Part shown: one piece after another, positions 1-6,911 of the stretch
Numbering within the stretch: the stretch's first letter is position 1
How the letters are laid out: each line of letters starts with the position of its first letter
Assembly: GCA_023229065.1 (NCBI GenBank)
Contig: JALNZZ010000064.1
Coordinates: 1-11,654 of the forward strand
Source: Porticoccaceae bacterium
GTDB lineage: Bacteria > Pseudomonadota > Gammaproteobacteria > Pseudomonadales > Porticoccaceae
Direction of reading: 5' to 3'
DNA length: 11,654 bases
Notes under the pieces: generated by a model
Told to the model about the DNA's origin: nothing
Seen by the model: only the letters and a program-made list of their open reading frames with translations
The model's database searches: none
Made by a program: the position numbers and the translations under genes

Positions 1-1657
1 GGTCGTGCTCTCCGGTCACCAGACAGGCCGGCGAGTCGGTCAGGCGTTTGGAAACACGCACCGTGCTGACCTGGTCGCCAAGCAGCGTCGCGATACGCTC
101 GGTGAGCGGTGTGGTGGCGGCTTTGTCCTTGTCCTCGGCGTCTGTATCGTCTGCAGCGTCCTTTTTTTCGCCGGTGATGTCGCTGAGATCCAGCTCGCCT
201 TTGGCGATATTGACCAAGGCTTTACCGCGGAACTCGGTGAGATGGCTCATCAGCCACTCGTCGATGCGGTCGGTCAGCAACAGTACCTCGATACCGTGTT
301 TGCGGAACACTTCCAGGTAGGGACTGGCAGCGGCGGCAGCCTGATTCTCGGCAACCAGGTAGTAGAGCTTGTCCTGGCTTTCTTTCATCCGCTCGACATA
401 ATCCGCCAGGGAGCACAGCTCGCCCGCCTCCAGTGCGGTAGAGGAGAAGCGCAGCAATTCGGCGATTCTATCGCGGTTGCTGAAGTCTTCTGCCATGCCT
501 TCCTTGAGCACCGAGCCGAAGTTATCCCAGAAACGACGGAAATCCTCCGGCTTGTCCTTGACAAGGCCATCCAGCATATCCAGTACCCGCTTGCTGAGGG
601 CGGTGCGGATGGCATTGACAGCCGGGCTGTTCTGCAGCAGCTCGCGGGACACGTTGAGAGGCAGGTCACTGGAATCCACTATCCCCTTGACGAAGCGCAG
701 ATAGAGAGGCAGGAACTGCTCGGCGTCGTCCATGATAAAGGTGCGCTGGACGAACAGCTTGACCCCGCGGGGCAGATCGCGCTGATAAAGGTCGAAAGGT
801 GGCTCGGAGGGGATATAGAGCAGGCTGGTGTATTCGTACTTGCCCTCGACCCGGTTGTGGCTCCAGGTGAGCGGTTCGCGGAAGTCGTGGGAAATATGGT
901 TGTAGAACGCTTTGTAGTCGTCGTCACTGATTTCGTTGCGCGGGCGCATCCACAGCGCGGTGGCGTCGTTGACGACCTCCCACTCGGGCTCGCCCCCTTC
1001 TTCTTCGGCAGGCTTGGCCAGGGAGATGGGTACTGCCACATGGTCGGAATACTTCTTGATGATAGTGCGCAGTCGCCAGTTGTTGGCGAACTCCTTTTCA
1101 TCGTCCTTGAGGTGAAGGGTGATGCTGGTGCCGCGCTCAGCGCGGTTGATGGATTCGATGGTGTACTCTGCCTCGCCATCACAGGTCCAGCGCACTGCCT
1201 GGTCGGCGGCCAGTCCGGCGCGGCGGGTTTCCACCACGACTTTGTTGGCGACGATAAAGGAAGAGTAAAAGCCCACCCCAAACTGGCCGATCAGTTGGGC
1301 GTCTTTCTTTTGGTCGCCGCTGAGGGATTCGAGAAACTTGGCGGTACCGGAGCGAGCGATGGTGCCGAGATTATCGATGGCCTCCTCCCGCGACATGCCG
1401 ATGCCGTTGTCGCTGATGGTGAGGGTGCCGGCCTCCTCGTCGACAGCGATGCGAATTGCCGGGTTGCTGTCGCCCTCGTAGAGTTCTGGAGCGTTCAGGG
1501 CTTCGTAGCGCAGTTTGTCACAGGCATCGGAGGCATTGGATACCAGCTCGCGCAGAAAGATCTCCTTGTTGCTGTAGATGGAGTGGATCATCAGGTGGAG
1601 AATCTGGCGGGCTTCAGTCTGAAAACCCAGAGTTTCGGCATTGGCGGCTGCGGTCAT
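1..1657 (-). CDS. htpG: HtpG, bacterial Hsp90 molecular chaperone (3' end cut off by window)
   Basis: Cytosolic ATP-dependent chaperone that remodels client proteins, mainly under heat stress. The frame runs from ATG at 1657 to the left edge without a stop: 552 codons visible, against about 624 in E. coli, so roughly 80-90 C-terminal residues (the end of the dimerisation domain) lie outside. The N-terminal GHKL ATPase fold is intact: FLRELVSN with catalytic Glu37 and Asn41, ISDNGIGM (Asp83), GTIARSGT (98-105) and the lid motif GQFGVGF (124-130). The middle domain includes WMRPRNEI, LYIPSEPPFD and the VDSSDLPLNVSRE stretch, all typical of the family. A charged Lys/Asp/Glu-rich linker lies at about residues 497-513, a place where HtpG proteins vary. 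The start is supported by an AAGGAG site 9 nt upstream. The gene has its own promoter and does not belong to the TCA operon. Identity is essentially certain. Confidence 0.97.
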   Translation of the reverse strand, partial: MTAAANAETLGFQTEARQILHLMIHSIYSNKEIFLRELVSNASDACDKLRYEALNAPELYEGDSNPAIRIAVDEEAGTLTISDNGIGMSREEAIDNLGTIARSGTAKFLESLSGDQKKDAQLIGQFGVGFYSSFIVANKVVVETRRAGLAADQAVRWTCDGEAEYTIESINRAERGTSITLHLKDDEKEFANNWRLRTIIKKYSDHVAVPISLAKPAEEEGGEPEWEVVNDATALWMRPRNEISDDDYKAFYNHISHDFREPLTWSHNRVEGKYEYTSLLYIPSEPPFDLYQRDLPRGVKLFVQRTFIMDDAEQFLPLYLRFVKGIVDSSDLPLNVSRELLQNSPAVNAIRTALSKRVLDMLDGLVKDKPEDFRRFWDNFGSVLKEGMAEDFSNRDRIAELLRFSSTALEAGELCSLADYVERMKESQDKLYYLVAENQAAAAASPYLEVFRKHGIEVLLLTDRIDEWLMSHLTEFRGKALVNIAKGELDLSDITGEKKDAADDTDAEDKDKAATTPLTERIATLLGDQVSTVRVSKRLTDSPACLVTGEHD

Positions 1658-1666
1658 TTATTGGGG

Positions 1667-1672
1667 CTCCTT
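1667..1672 (-). promoter_or_regulatory. Ribosome binding site of htpG
   Basis: Read on the minus strand this is AAGGAG, followed by 9 nt and then the ATG at 1657. It is a near-consensus Shine-Dalgarno sequence and fixes the htpG start. Confidence 0.85.
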
Positions 1673-1692
1673 GTACTTGGATGACTTTCGCA

Positions 1693-1723
1693 TAGATGAG
1701 GGTCGCTGGGGGAAATTCAAGGG
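1693..1723 (-). promoter_or_regulatory. Sigma-32 (RpoH) heat-shock promoter of htpG
   Basis: On the minus strand, CCCTTGAA (1723 to 1716) is followed after 14 nt by CCTCATCTA (1701 to 1693). The known sigma-32 pattern is CTTGAA in the -35 region and CCCCATNT in the -10 region, 13-16 nt apart. The -35 box is a full match and the -10 box differs at one core position. Transcription would start near 1686, giving a leader of roughly 28 nt that contains the ribosome binding site. HtpG is a classical RpoH target, so gene and promoter agree. Seen: boxes and spacing. Inferred: actual use by RpoH. Confidence 0.8.
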
Positions 1724-1744
1724 TTGGGGCAAGGAACAGGATTG

Positions 1745-1890
1745 TTATCCTGAGCGGAGCGGAGGTATCTGACAGTCTTCCATGTCATCCCGACCAGCGG
1801 GAGGGATCTTTACCACCGAGGTATAAGATCTCTCCACTACGGTCGAGACGACAAAAAGCGTCGGATCTCTCCCGTTGGTCGAGATGACAG
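1745..1890. repeat. Cluster of palindromic repeat arms (REP/BIME- or MITE-like)
   Basis: Four related arms of about 26-28 bp lie here. Two are in left orientation (1745-1770 and 1783-1809), carrying a TCATCC...GGGATCT type pattern. Two are in right orientation (1826-1853 and 1863-1889), carrying GATCTCTCC...GGTCGAGA-GACA. Arm 1783-1809 and the reverse complement of arm 1863-1889 match at 23 of 27 positions, and all four differences are transitions, so the pair can form a long imperfect hairpin. Similar short palindromic elements with a TGTCATCC...GGGATCT core are scattered through many bacterial genomes. No transposase or coding function is visible. The cluster sits between the sucD terminator and the htpG promoter. 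Confidence 0.75.
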
Positions 1891-1991
1891 AAGAGCTACG
1901 GTTCATATGACAGAAGAACTGCGGTCGATATGACAGAGGAGCTACTGCCGGGATGACAGGGGAGCCAGGGTCGAGCTGGCAGCAGAGTCTT
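1877..1991. repeat. Tandem array of five 23-bp units
   Basis: Five exactly 23-bp units start at 1877, 1900, 1923, 1946 and 1969. Each has a 7-nt head (GGTCGAG or a variant), a core (ATGACAG in units 1-4, CTGGCAG in unit 5) and a 9-nt tail close to AAGAGCTAC. Unit 1 overlaps the distal end of the palindromic arm at 1863-1889, so the array looks like an outward expansion of that arm. Similarity fades toward 1991; a further ATGACGA at 2000 is one base out of phase. A 23-bp period is not a multiple of three, which argues against coding. Function is unknown. Confidence 0.75.
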
Positions 1992-2032
1992 GAGGGGGAA
2001 TGACGAAAAGTGTTGGATTCCGCCCTTGATCC

Positions 2033-2066
2033 AAACAATAAAAAAGGCGGCCCGGAGGCCGCCTTT
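2033..2066 (-). terminator. Rho-independent terminator of the sdh-suc operon
   Basis: A perfect 10-bp stem (2043-2052 with 2057-2066, GC-rich with A/T ends) closes a 4-nt loop. Read on the minus strand the loop is TCCG closed by C-G, which fits the stable cUNCGg tetraloop class. It is followed on that strand by a T-rich tail (TTTTTATTGTTT). It lies 20 bp past the sucD stop codon. On the plus strand only three T follow, so it is mainly a minus-strand terminator. Confidence 0.92.
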
Positions 2067-2086
2067 CTCACACAACCGGGCAGGAC

Positions 2087-2959
2087 TTACCAGCCGGTCA
2101 CTTCCTTCAGTGCCTTGCCGATATCTGCCAGGCTGCGTACGGTTTTGACACCAGCAGCTTCCAGAGCGGCGAACTTCTCGTCGGCGGTTCCCTTGCCACC
2201 AGAGATGATGGCACCGGCGTGGCCCATGCGCTTGCCGGGAGGAGCGGTTACGCCAGCGATGTAGGAAACTACAGGCTTGGTAACGTTCTCCTTGATGTAG
2301 GCTGCGGCCTCATCTTCGGCGCTGCCGCCGATCTCACCGATCATGACAATTGCTTCTGTAGCAGGGTCTTCCTGGAACATCTTCAGAATGTCGATGAAGT
2401 TGGAGCCGGGGATCGGGTCACCGCCGATACCGACACAGGTGGACTGGCCGAAGCCGGCGTCGGTGGTCTGCTTGACCGCTTCATAGGTGAGGGTGCCGGA
2501 GCGCGACACGATACCTACTTTACCGGCCTGGTGGATATGGCCGGGCATAATGCCGATTTTGCACTCGTCGGGGGTGATGACACCGGGGCAGTTGGGGCCA
2601 ATCATGCGCACGCCCAGCTCGTCGATGCGGACCTTGACGTCGAGCATGTCGAGGGCGGGAATGCCCTCGGTGATGCACACGATCAGTTTGATACCCGCTT
2701 CTGCAGCTTCAAGGATGGCGTCCTTACAGCCGGGAGCCGGTACATAGATCACAGTGGCATCGGCACCGGTGGCGTCGACAGCTTCTTGAACAGTGTTGAA
2801 CACCGGCAGGCCCAGGTGGGTGGTGCCACCTTTACCGGGAGCGACACCGCCCACCATTTGGGTGCCGTACTCGATGGCTTGCTCGGAGTGCATGGTGCCT
2901 TGCTTACCGGTGAAGCCCTGGCAGATGACTTTGGTGTCTTTGTTGATCAGGATACTCAT
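2087..2959 (-). CDS. sucD: Succinyl-CoA synthetase (ADP-forming) alpha subunit
   Basis: Alpha subunit of the TCA enzyme that converts succinyl-CoA, phosphate and ADP (or GDP) to succinate, CoA and ATP (or GTP). It has 290 residues, against 289 in E. coli. The CoA-binding Rossmann domain is at the N-terminus (GFTGKQGT, 15-22), followed by GPNCPGVI (121-128). IGEIGG carries Glu209, and GKRMGHAGAIISGG carries His247, the residue phosphorylated during catalysis in this family. The start ATG has a GAGGAA site 8 nt upstream, within the 18-nt gap after sucC, so the two subunits are very probably translated from one message in near-equal amounts. It is the last gene of the operon; the terminator follows 20 bp later. 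No damage seen. Confidence 0.98.
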   Translation of the reverse strand: MSILINKDTKVICQGFTGKQGTMHSEQAIEYGTQMVGGVAPGKGGTTHLGLPVFNTVQEAVDATGADATVIYVPAPGCKDAILEAAEAGIKLIVCITEGIPALDMLDVKVRIDELGVRMIGPNCPGVITPDECKIGIMPGHIHQAGKVGIVSRSGTLTYEAVKQTTDAGFGQSTCVGIGGDPIPGSNFIDILKMFQEDPATEAIVMIGEIGGSAEDEAAAYIKENVTKPVVSYIAGVTAPPGKRMGHAGAIISGGKGTADEKFAALEAAGVKTVRSLADIGKALKEVTGW

Positions 2960-2977
2960 GGTTTCAATTCCTCGGGC

Positions 2978-4138
2978 TTAGCCTGCTGCCTTGACAACTT
3001 GCAGGGCGGCGTCAGTCAGACTGGTTGCGGCGATGATGTTGAGGCCGGATTCAGCCAGCACTTTCGCACCCAGGTCGGCGTTGTTGCCTTCGAGGCGCAC
3101 CACGACCGGTACTTTCACACCCACTTCCTTGACGGCGCCGACAATGCCTTCAGCGATCATGTCGCAGCGCACGATACCGCCGAAGATGTTGACCAGTACG
3201 GCTTTTACATTGTCATCGGACAGGATGATCTTGAACGCTTCAGTCACCCGCTCCTTGGTGGCGCCACCGCCCACGTCAAGGAAGTTGGCAGGCTTGCCGC
3301 CGTGCAGGTTGACGATATCCATGGTGCCCATGGCGAGACCGGCACCGTTGACCATGCAACCGATGTTGCCGTCCAGCGCCACATAGTTCAGCTCCCAGCG
3401 GGCTGCGTGTGCTTCGCGGGGGTCTTCCTGGCTGGGGTCGTGCATTTCCCGCAGTTTGGGCTGACGGTACAGGGCGTTGGAGTCGATATTGATTTTGGCA
3501 TCCAGGCAGTGCAGGTTGCCATCGGTCTTGATGACCAGCGGGTTCACTTCCAGCAGGGCCAGATCATAGTCTTTGAACAGTTTGCCGAGGCCGACGAAAA
3601 TCTCGGTGAACTGCTTGATCTGGGGTCCTTCGAGGCCCAGCTTGAAAGCCAGGTCGCGGCCCTGGTAAGGCATCGGGCCCACCAGGGGGTCGATAGCGGC
3701 CTTGAGGATTTTCTCGGGCGTCTCGTGGGCGACGGTCTCGATATCCACGCCGCCCTCGGTGGAAGCCATGAACACGATGCGCTGGGTGGAGCGATCCAGC
3801 ACTGCGCCCAGGTACAGCTCTTTGGCAATGTCAGTGCAAGACTCGACGAGGATCTTGCTGACGGGCTGACCGCTGGCATCCGTTTGGTAGGTTACCAGGC
3901 GCTGGCCCAGCCACTTGCGGGCGAAGTCGCGGATGTCATCCTTGTTCTTGACCAGCTTCACGCCGCCGGCCTTACCGCGACCACCAGCGTGAACCTGGGC
4001 TTTGACAACCCATTCGCTGCCGCCGATCTTGTCGGCGGCGAGCGCCGCGTCTTCAGCGGTATCACAGGCATAGCCTGTGGATACCGGCAAGCCATATTCA
4101 GCGAAGAGCTGCTTGGCCTGATATTCGTGTAAATTCAT
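2978..4138 (-). CDS. sucC: Succinyl-CoA synthetase (ADP-forming) beta subunit
   Basis: Beta subunit that binds the nucleotide and contributes the succinate site of succinyl-CoA synthetase. It has 386 residues, against 388 in E. coli. The N-terminal ATP-grasp domain starts with MNLHEYQAKQLF, and HAGGRGKAGG contains the Gly-Arg-Gly nucleotide motif at 53-55 with Lys46 just before it. EVNPLVI places Glu197 and Asn199, and CLDAKI places Asp213, the expected metal and nucleotide ligands. The C-terminal ligase domain has VNGAGLAMGTMD, LDVGGGA and NIFGGIVRCD. The ribosome binding site is modest (AAGG, 7 nt upstream). It follows lpd by 53 bp and precedes sucD by 18 bp. Confidence 0.98.
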   Translation of the reverse strand: MNLHEYQAKQLFAEYGLPVSTGYACDTAEDAALAADKIGGSEWVVKAQVHAGGRGKAGGVKLVKNKDDIRDFARKWLGQRLVTYQTDASGQPVSKILVESCTDIAKELYLGAVLDRSTQRIVFMASTEGGVDIETVAHETPEKILKAAIDPLVGPMPYQGRDLAFKLGLEGPQIKQFTEIFVGLGKLFKDYDLALLEVNPLVIKTDGNLHCLDAKINIDSNALYRQPKLREMHDPSQEDPREAHAARWELNYVALDGNIGCMVNGAGLAMGTMDIVNLHGGKPANFLDVGGGATKERVTEAFKIILSDDNVKAVLVNIFGGIVRCDMIAEGIVGAVKEVGVKVPVVVRLEGNNADLGAKVLAESGLNIIAATSLTDAALQVVKAAG

Positions 4139-4191
4139 AGCTGAACCTTACTGACTGTGGTTGTGAATGCCCGAGGGCGCCCGCGCTAAAC

Positions 4192-5643
4192 TCAGCGCTT
4201 GCGCTTGTTCGGGATGTGAATGGCATGTCCATTCGCTGCCAGGGCAGCTTCGTGGACCGCCTCGGACAGGGTTGGATGCCCGAATACCATCAAGGCCAGG
4301 TCTTCGGCGGTAGAGCCGAATTCCATGGCGATGGCGACCTGTTGAACCAGATCGGCGGCTGAGGGGCCGACGATATGGCAACCCAGGATACGGTCCGTGT
4401 CGGCATGGACAAGCATCTTGACCATGCCCTCGGCTTCATCCGCCGCCAGTGCTCGACCGGAGGCGGCAAACGGGAAGATTCCCGTCTTGTAGGGTTCGCC
4501 GGATTGCTTGAGCTGCTCTTCTGTCTGGCCCACGGCAGCGATTTCCGGGTGTACGTAGATCACATTGGGGATGATGTCGTAATTGACCTGCGTCTTGTGG
4601 CCGGCGATGCGCTCCGCCACCATCACGCCCTCCTCTGAAGCCTTGTGGGCCAGCATGGGACCGCGCACCACATCGCCGACGGCCCAGATGCCAGGGGCAT
4701 TGGTGGCGCAGTGGTCGTCGACAAAGATAAAGCCGCGCTCGTCCAGCTCGACACCACAGTCGGGTGCCAGCAGGTTCGTCGTAAAGGGGCGTCTCCCCAC
4801 ACAAACTACCAGCTTATCAAAGACTTCCTTGGTTTCCTTGCCATCTTGCGTGAGGTAGGTTACTTCTACCTGGCGATTTTCTCCGCTGCCCTTGAGCTCA
4901 CTGGCAGTGACGCGGCAGCCGAGGCGAATGTCGAGCCCCTGCTTGTTGAGAATCTTGTGTGCTTCCTTGGCGATTTGCTGGTCCATAACCGGCAGGAAGT
5001 CTTCCATGGCTTCCAGCAGCACGACCTCTGAGCCGAGCCGCTTCCAGACGCTGCCGAGTTCGAGACCGATGACTCCGGCACCGATGACGCCGAGGCGCGC
5101 CGGCACGGACTGCAGCTCCAGAGCGCCAGTGGAATTGACGATCATCTCACCATCGAGAGGAGCGACTGGAATATCAATGGACTGGGAACCGCAGGCAATC
5201 ACTACATTGTCGGCATCGAATACGGTTACCTCGCCGTCATGGCTGGTGTACTCCACCTTGCGATCCGCCAGCAAGCGACCGCTGCCGAACAGCGAGGTGA
5301 CGCCATTGACCTTGAACAGCCCGGCTATGCCCTGGGTCAGCTGCTTGATGATGGCGTCTTTGCGACCGATCATGGTGGGTACGTCGATACCGGCATCTTG
5401 CAGGGTGATGCCGTGTTTCTTGAGGCTGTGGGTCGCCTCCCAGTATTTGTAGGAGCTGTCCAGCAGCGCCTTTGAAGGGATGCAGCCGACATTGAGGCAA
5501 GTGCCACCGTTGACACCCTGACCGGCCTTATCGGTCATTCTCTCGATACAGGCGACTTTCAGGCCGAGCTGTGCAGCGCGGATGGCGCAGACGTAGCCCG
5601 CTGGGCCAGCACCGATCACGATCACATCATACTTTTCAGACAT
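4192..5643 (-). CDS. lpd: Dihydrolipoyl dehydrogenase (E3 of 2-oxoglutarate dehydrogenase)
   Basis: FAD flavoenzyme that reoxidises the dihydrolipoyl arm of E2 and passes electrons to NAD+. It has 483 residues, the usual size for the family. The FAD-binding GAGPAG is at 11-16, followed by the redox disulfide motif GGTCLNVGCIPSK with Cys49 and Cys54. A second dinucleotide site for NAD, GAGVIG, is at 188-193; the FAD-contacting WAVGDVVRGPMLAHKA segment follows. The C-terminal interface domain ends with HPTLSEAVHE, giving the catalytic pair His456 and Glu461. The start has an AAGGAT site about 8 nt upstream. Lying between sucB and sucC, it is the lpdG-type E3 serving this complex; in Pseudomonas the same E3 can also serve other 2-oxoacid complexes. 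It ends with a basic KRKR tail. Confidence 0.97.
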   Translation of the reverse strand: MSEKYDVIVIGAGPAGYVCAIRAAQLGLKVACIERMTDKAGQGVNGGTCLNVGCIPSKALLDSSYKYWEATHSLKKHGITLQDAGIDVPTMIGRKDAIIKQLTQGIAGLFKVNGVTSLFGSGRLLADRKVEYTSHDGEVTVFDADNVVIACGSQSIDIPVAPLDGEMIVNSTGALELQSVPARLGVIGAGVIGLELGSVWKRLGSEVVLLEAMEDFLPVMDQQIAKEAHKILNKQGLDIRLGCRVTASELKGSGENRQVEVTYLTQDGKETKEVFDKLVVCVGRRPFTTNLLAPDCGVELDERGFIFVDDHCATNAPGIWAVGDVVRGPMLAHKASEEGVMVAERIAGHKTQVNYDIIPNVIYVHPEIAAVGQTEEQLKQSGEPYKTGIFPFAASGRALAADEAEGMVKMLVHADTDRILGCHIVGPSAADLVQQVAIAMEFGSTAEDLALMVFGHPTLSEAVHEAALAANGHAIHIPNKRKR

Positions 5644-5670
5644 TTTTCTATCCTTTCAATGGCTTAAGGA

Positions 5671-6897
5671 TTAAATCTCAAGCAGTATCTTAGCCGGGTT
5701 CTCGATCATTTCTTTAATAGCGACAAGGAATTGTACTGCTTCCTTGCCGTCGATCAGGCGGTGGTCATAGGACAGCGCCAGGTACATCATGGGGCGAATC
5801 ACCACTTGACCGTTCTCGGCGATGGGACGGTCCTGAATCTTGTGCATACCGAGAATCGCCGTCTGTGGGGGGTTGAGTATCGGCGTCGACAGCAAGGAAC
5901 CGAACACCCCGCCATTGGTGATGGTAAAGGTGCCGCCGGTCATTTCTTCGATAGTCAGCTTGCCGTTGCGAGCGCGGGTGCCGAAGTCGACAATACCACT
6001 CTCCAGCTCGGCGAGACTCATTTGGTCAGCATTGCGCAGCACCGGGACTACCAGTCCCTTGTCGGTGGATACTGCCACACCGATATCCTGGTAGCCATGG
6101 TACACGATATCGTTGCCGTCGATAGAGGCATTCACCGCCGGAAAGCGCTTGAGGGCTTCGACAGCCACTTTGACAAAGAGTCCCATGAAACCGAGACGGG
6201 TACCACCGTGAACCTGGGCAAATTGCTCTTTGAACTGGTTGCGCAGGTTGATCACCCGATGCATGTCCACTTCGTTGAAGGTGGTGAGCATGGCGGTGTT
6301 CTGGACCACCTGGGTGAGGCGCTCGGCGATTCTGGCGCGCATGCGAGTCATTGGCACGCGTTTTTCGATGCGCTCTCCAGTTGCAGCCAGGGAAGCCAGG
6401 CCGGTCTGTTCCGGCTGTGGAGCTTCGGTGCGGGTCGGCTGTGGCTGTGCGGCTGCTGGAGGTTGATGTGCCAGCACATCTTCTTTGGTAATGCGCCCAT
6501 CGCGGCCGGTGCCGGTGATATCGGCGAGTGAAATGTCTCTTTCATCTGCAAGTTTGCGGGCAGCGGGGCTGGCGATCGCCTCGTCGCGCCGCTCTTCGGC
6601 GGCGGGTGGAGTAGCCTGTCCAGGCTGTTGGGTATCGGCGGCGGCAGCGGGCGCAGTGGCACCGGCTTCGAGTGACGCGATGACCTCGCCGCTGAGGATG
6701 GTATCGCCCTCCCCTTTAAGGATTTTGCCCATCACACCACTGGCGGGAGCAACCACTTCCAGTACTACTTTGTCGGTTTCAATATCTACCAGCAATTCGT
6801 CGCGGTCAACACTGTCACCAGTCTTCTTGTGCCAGGTTGCAATTGAACCTTCCTGGATGGATTCGGGAAAAGTCGGCGCCTTGATCTCAATGCTCAT
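5671..6897 (-). CDS. sucB: Dihydrolipoyl succinyltransferase (E2 of 2-oxoglutarate dehydrogenase)
   Basis: Core subunit that moves the succinyl group from the lipoyl arm to CoA. It has 408 residues, against 405 in E. coli. Domains in order: one lipoyl domain (about 1-78) with lipoylated Lys43 in ETDKVV; an Ala/Pro/Gln-rich flexible linker (about 79-108); the peripheral subunit-binding domain (about 110-148, SPAARKLADERD to GRITKEDVL); a second Ala/Pro/Gln linker (about 149-170); and the acyltransferase domain ending in SYDHRLIDG with catalytic His379 and Asp383. The single lipoyl domain and MSIEIKAPTFPES start are typical of SucB rather than of the pyruvate complex E2. It begins 14 bp after the sucA stop with an AGGA site about 7 nt upstream, and ends 27 bp before lpd. 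Confidence 0.98.
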   Translation of the reverse strand: MSIEIKAPTFPESIQEGSIATWHKKTGDSVDRDELLVDIETDKVVLEVVAPASGVMGKILKGEGDTILSGEVIASLEAGATAPAAAADTQQPGQATPPAAEERRDEAIASPAARKLADERDISLADITGTGRDGRITKEDVLAHQPPAAAQPQPTRTEAPQPEQTGLASLAATGERIEKRVPMTRMRARIAERLTQVVQNTAMLTTFNEVDMHRVINLRNQFKEQFAQVHGGTRLGFMGLFVKVAVEALKRFPAVNASIDGNDIVYHGYQDIGVAVSTDKGLVVPVLRNADQMSLAELESGIVDFGTRARNGKLTIEEMTGGTFTITNGGVFGSLLSTPILNPPQTAILGMHKIQDRPIAENGQVVIRPMMYLALSYDHRLIDGKEAVQFLVAIKEMIENPAKILLEI

Positions 6898-6911
6898 CGG
6901 TAATTCCTGTC

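Larger units (their letters stand above)
1658..2086. other. Intergenic region between sucD and htpG
   Basis: This 429-bp stretch has no credible gene. From right to left it holds the operon terminator (2033-2066), the 23-bp tandem array (1877-1991), the palindromic arms (1745-1890) and the sigma-32 promoter and ribosome binding site of htpG (1667-1723). Short open frames across it are made of repeat sequence and have no ribosome binding site or recognisable protein. Confidence 0.8.

Noticed and set aside
5..1684. 559-residue open frame on the plus strand
   Set aside because: It lies antisense to the whole visible htpG gene, which has all Hsp90 motifs. Long antisense open frames are common in GC-rich genes with biased third codon positions. 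It has no recognisable domain.
1696..1887. 63-residue open frame on the plus strand
   Set aside because: It covers the htpG promoter and repeat arms; its peptide is a translation of dispersed repeats.
1884..1991. CRISPR-like array
   Set aside because: Units are directly abutting at 23 bp with no unique spacers and decaying identity, and no cas genes are present. It is a simple tandem repeat.
1745..2071. 108-residue open frame on the minus strand between sucD and htpG
   Set aside because: It is built from the palindromic and tandem repeats and runs through the operon terminator. No ribosome binding site or conserved protein is seen, and the 23-bp period breaks frame between units.
2219..4132. 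637-residue open frame on the plus strand across sucC and sucD
   Set aside because: It is the antisense frame of two well-conserved TCA genes and even crosses their junction. The protein is low in recognisable motifs and rich in the residues expected from reverse-complemented codons. Its length is notable but explained by codon bias.
4183..4198. Small inverted repeat (5-bp stem) at the lpd stop codon in the lpd-sucC gap
   Set aside because: The stem is too short, overlaps the stop codon and has no T-run; GC-rich sequence makes such matches common.
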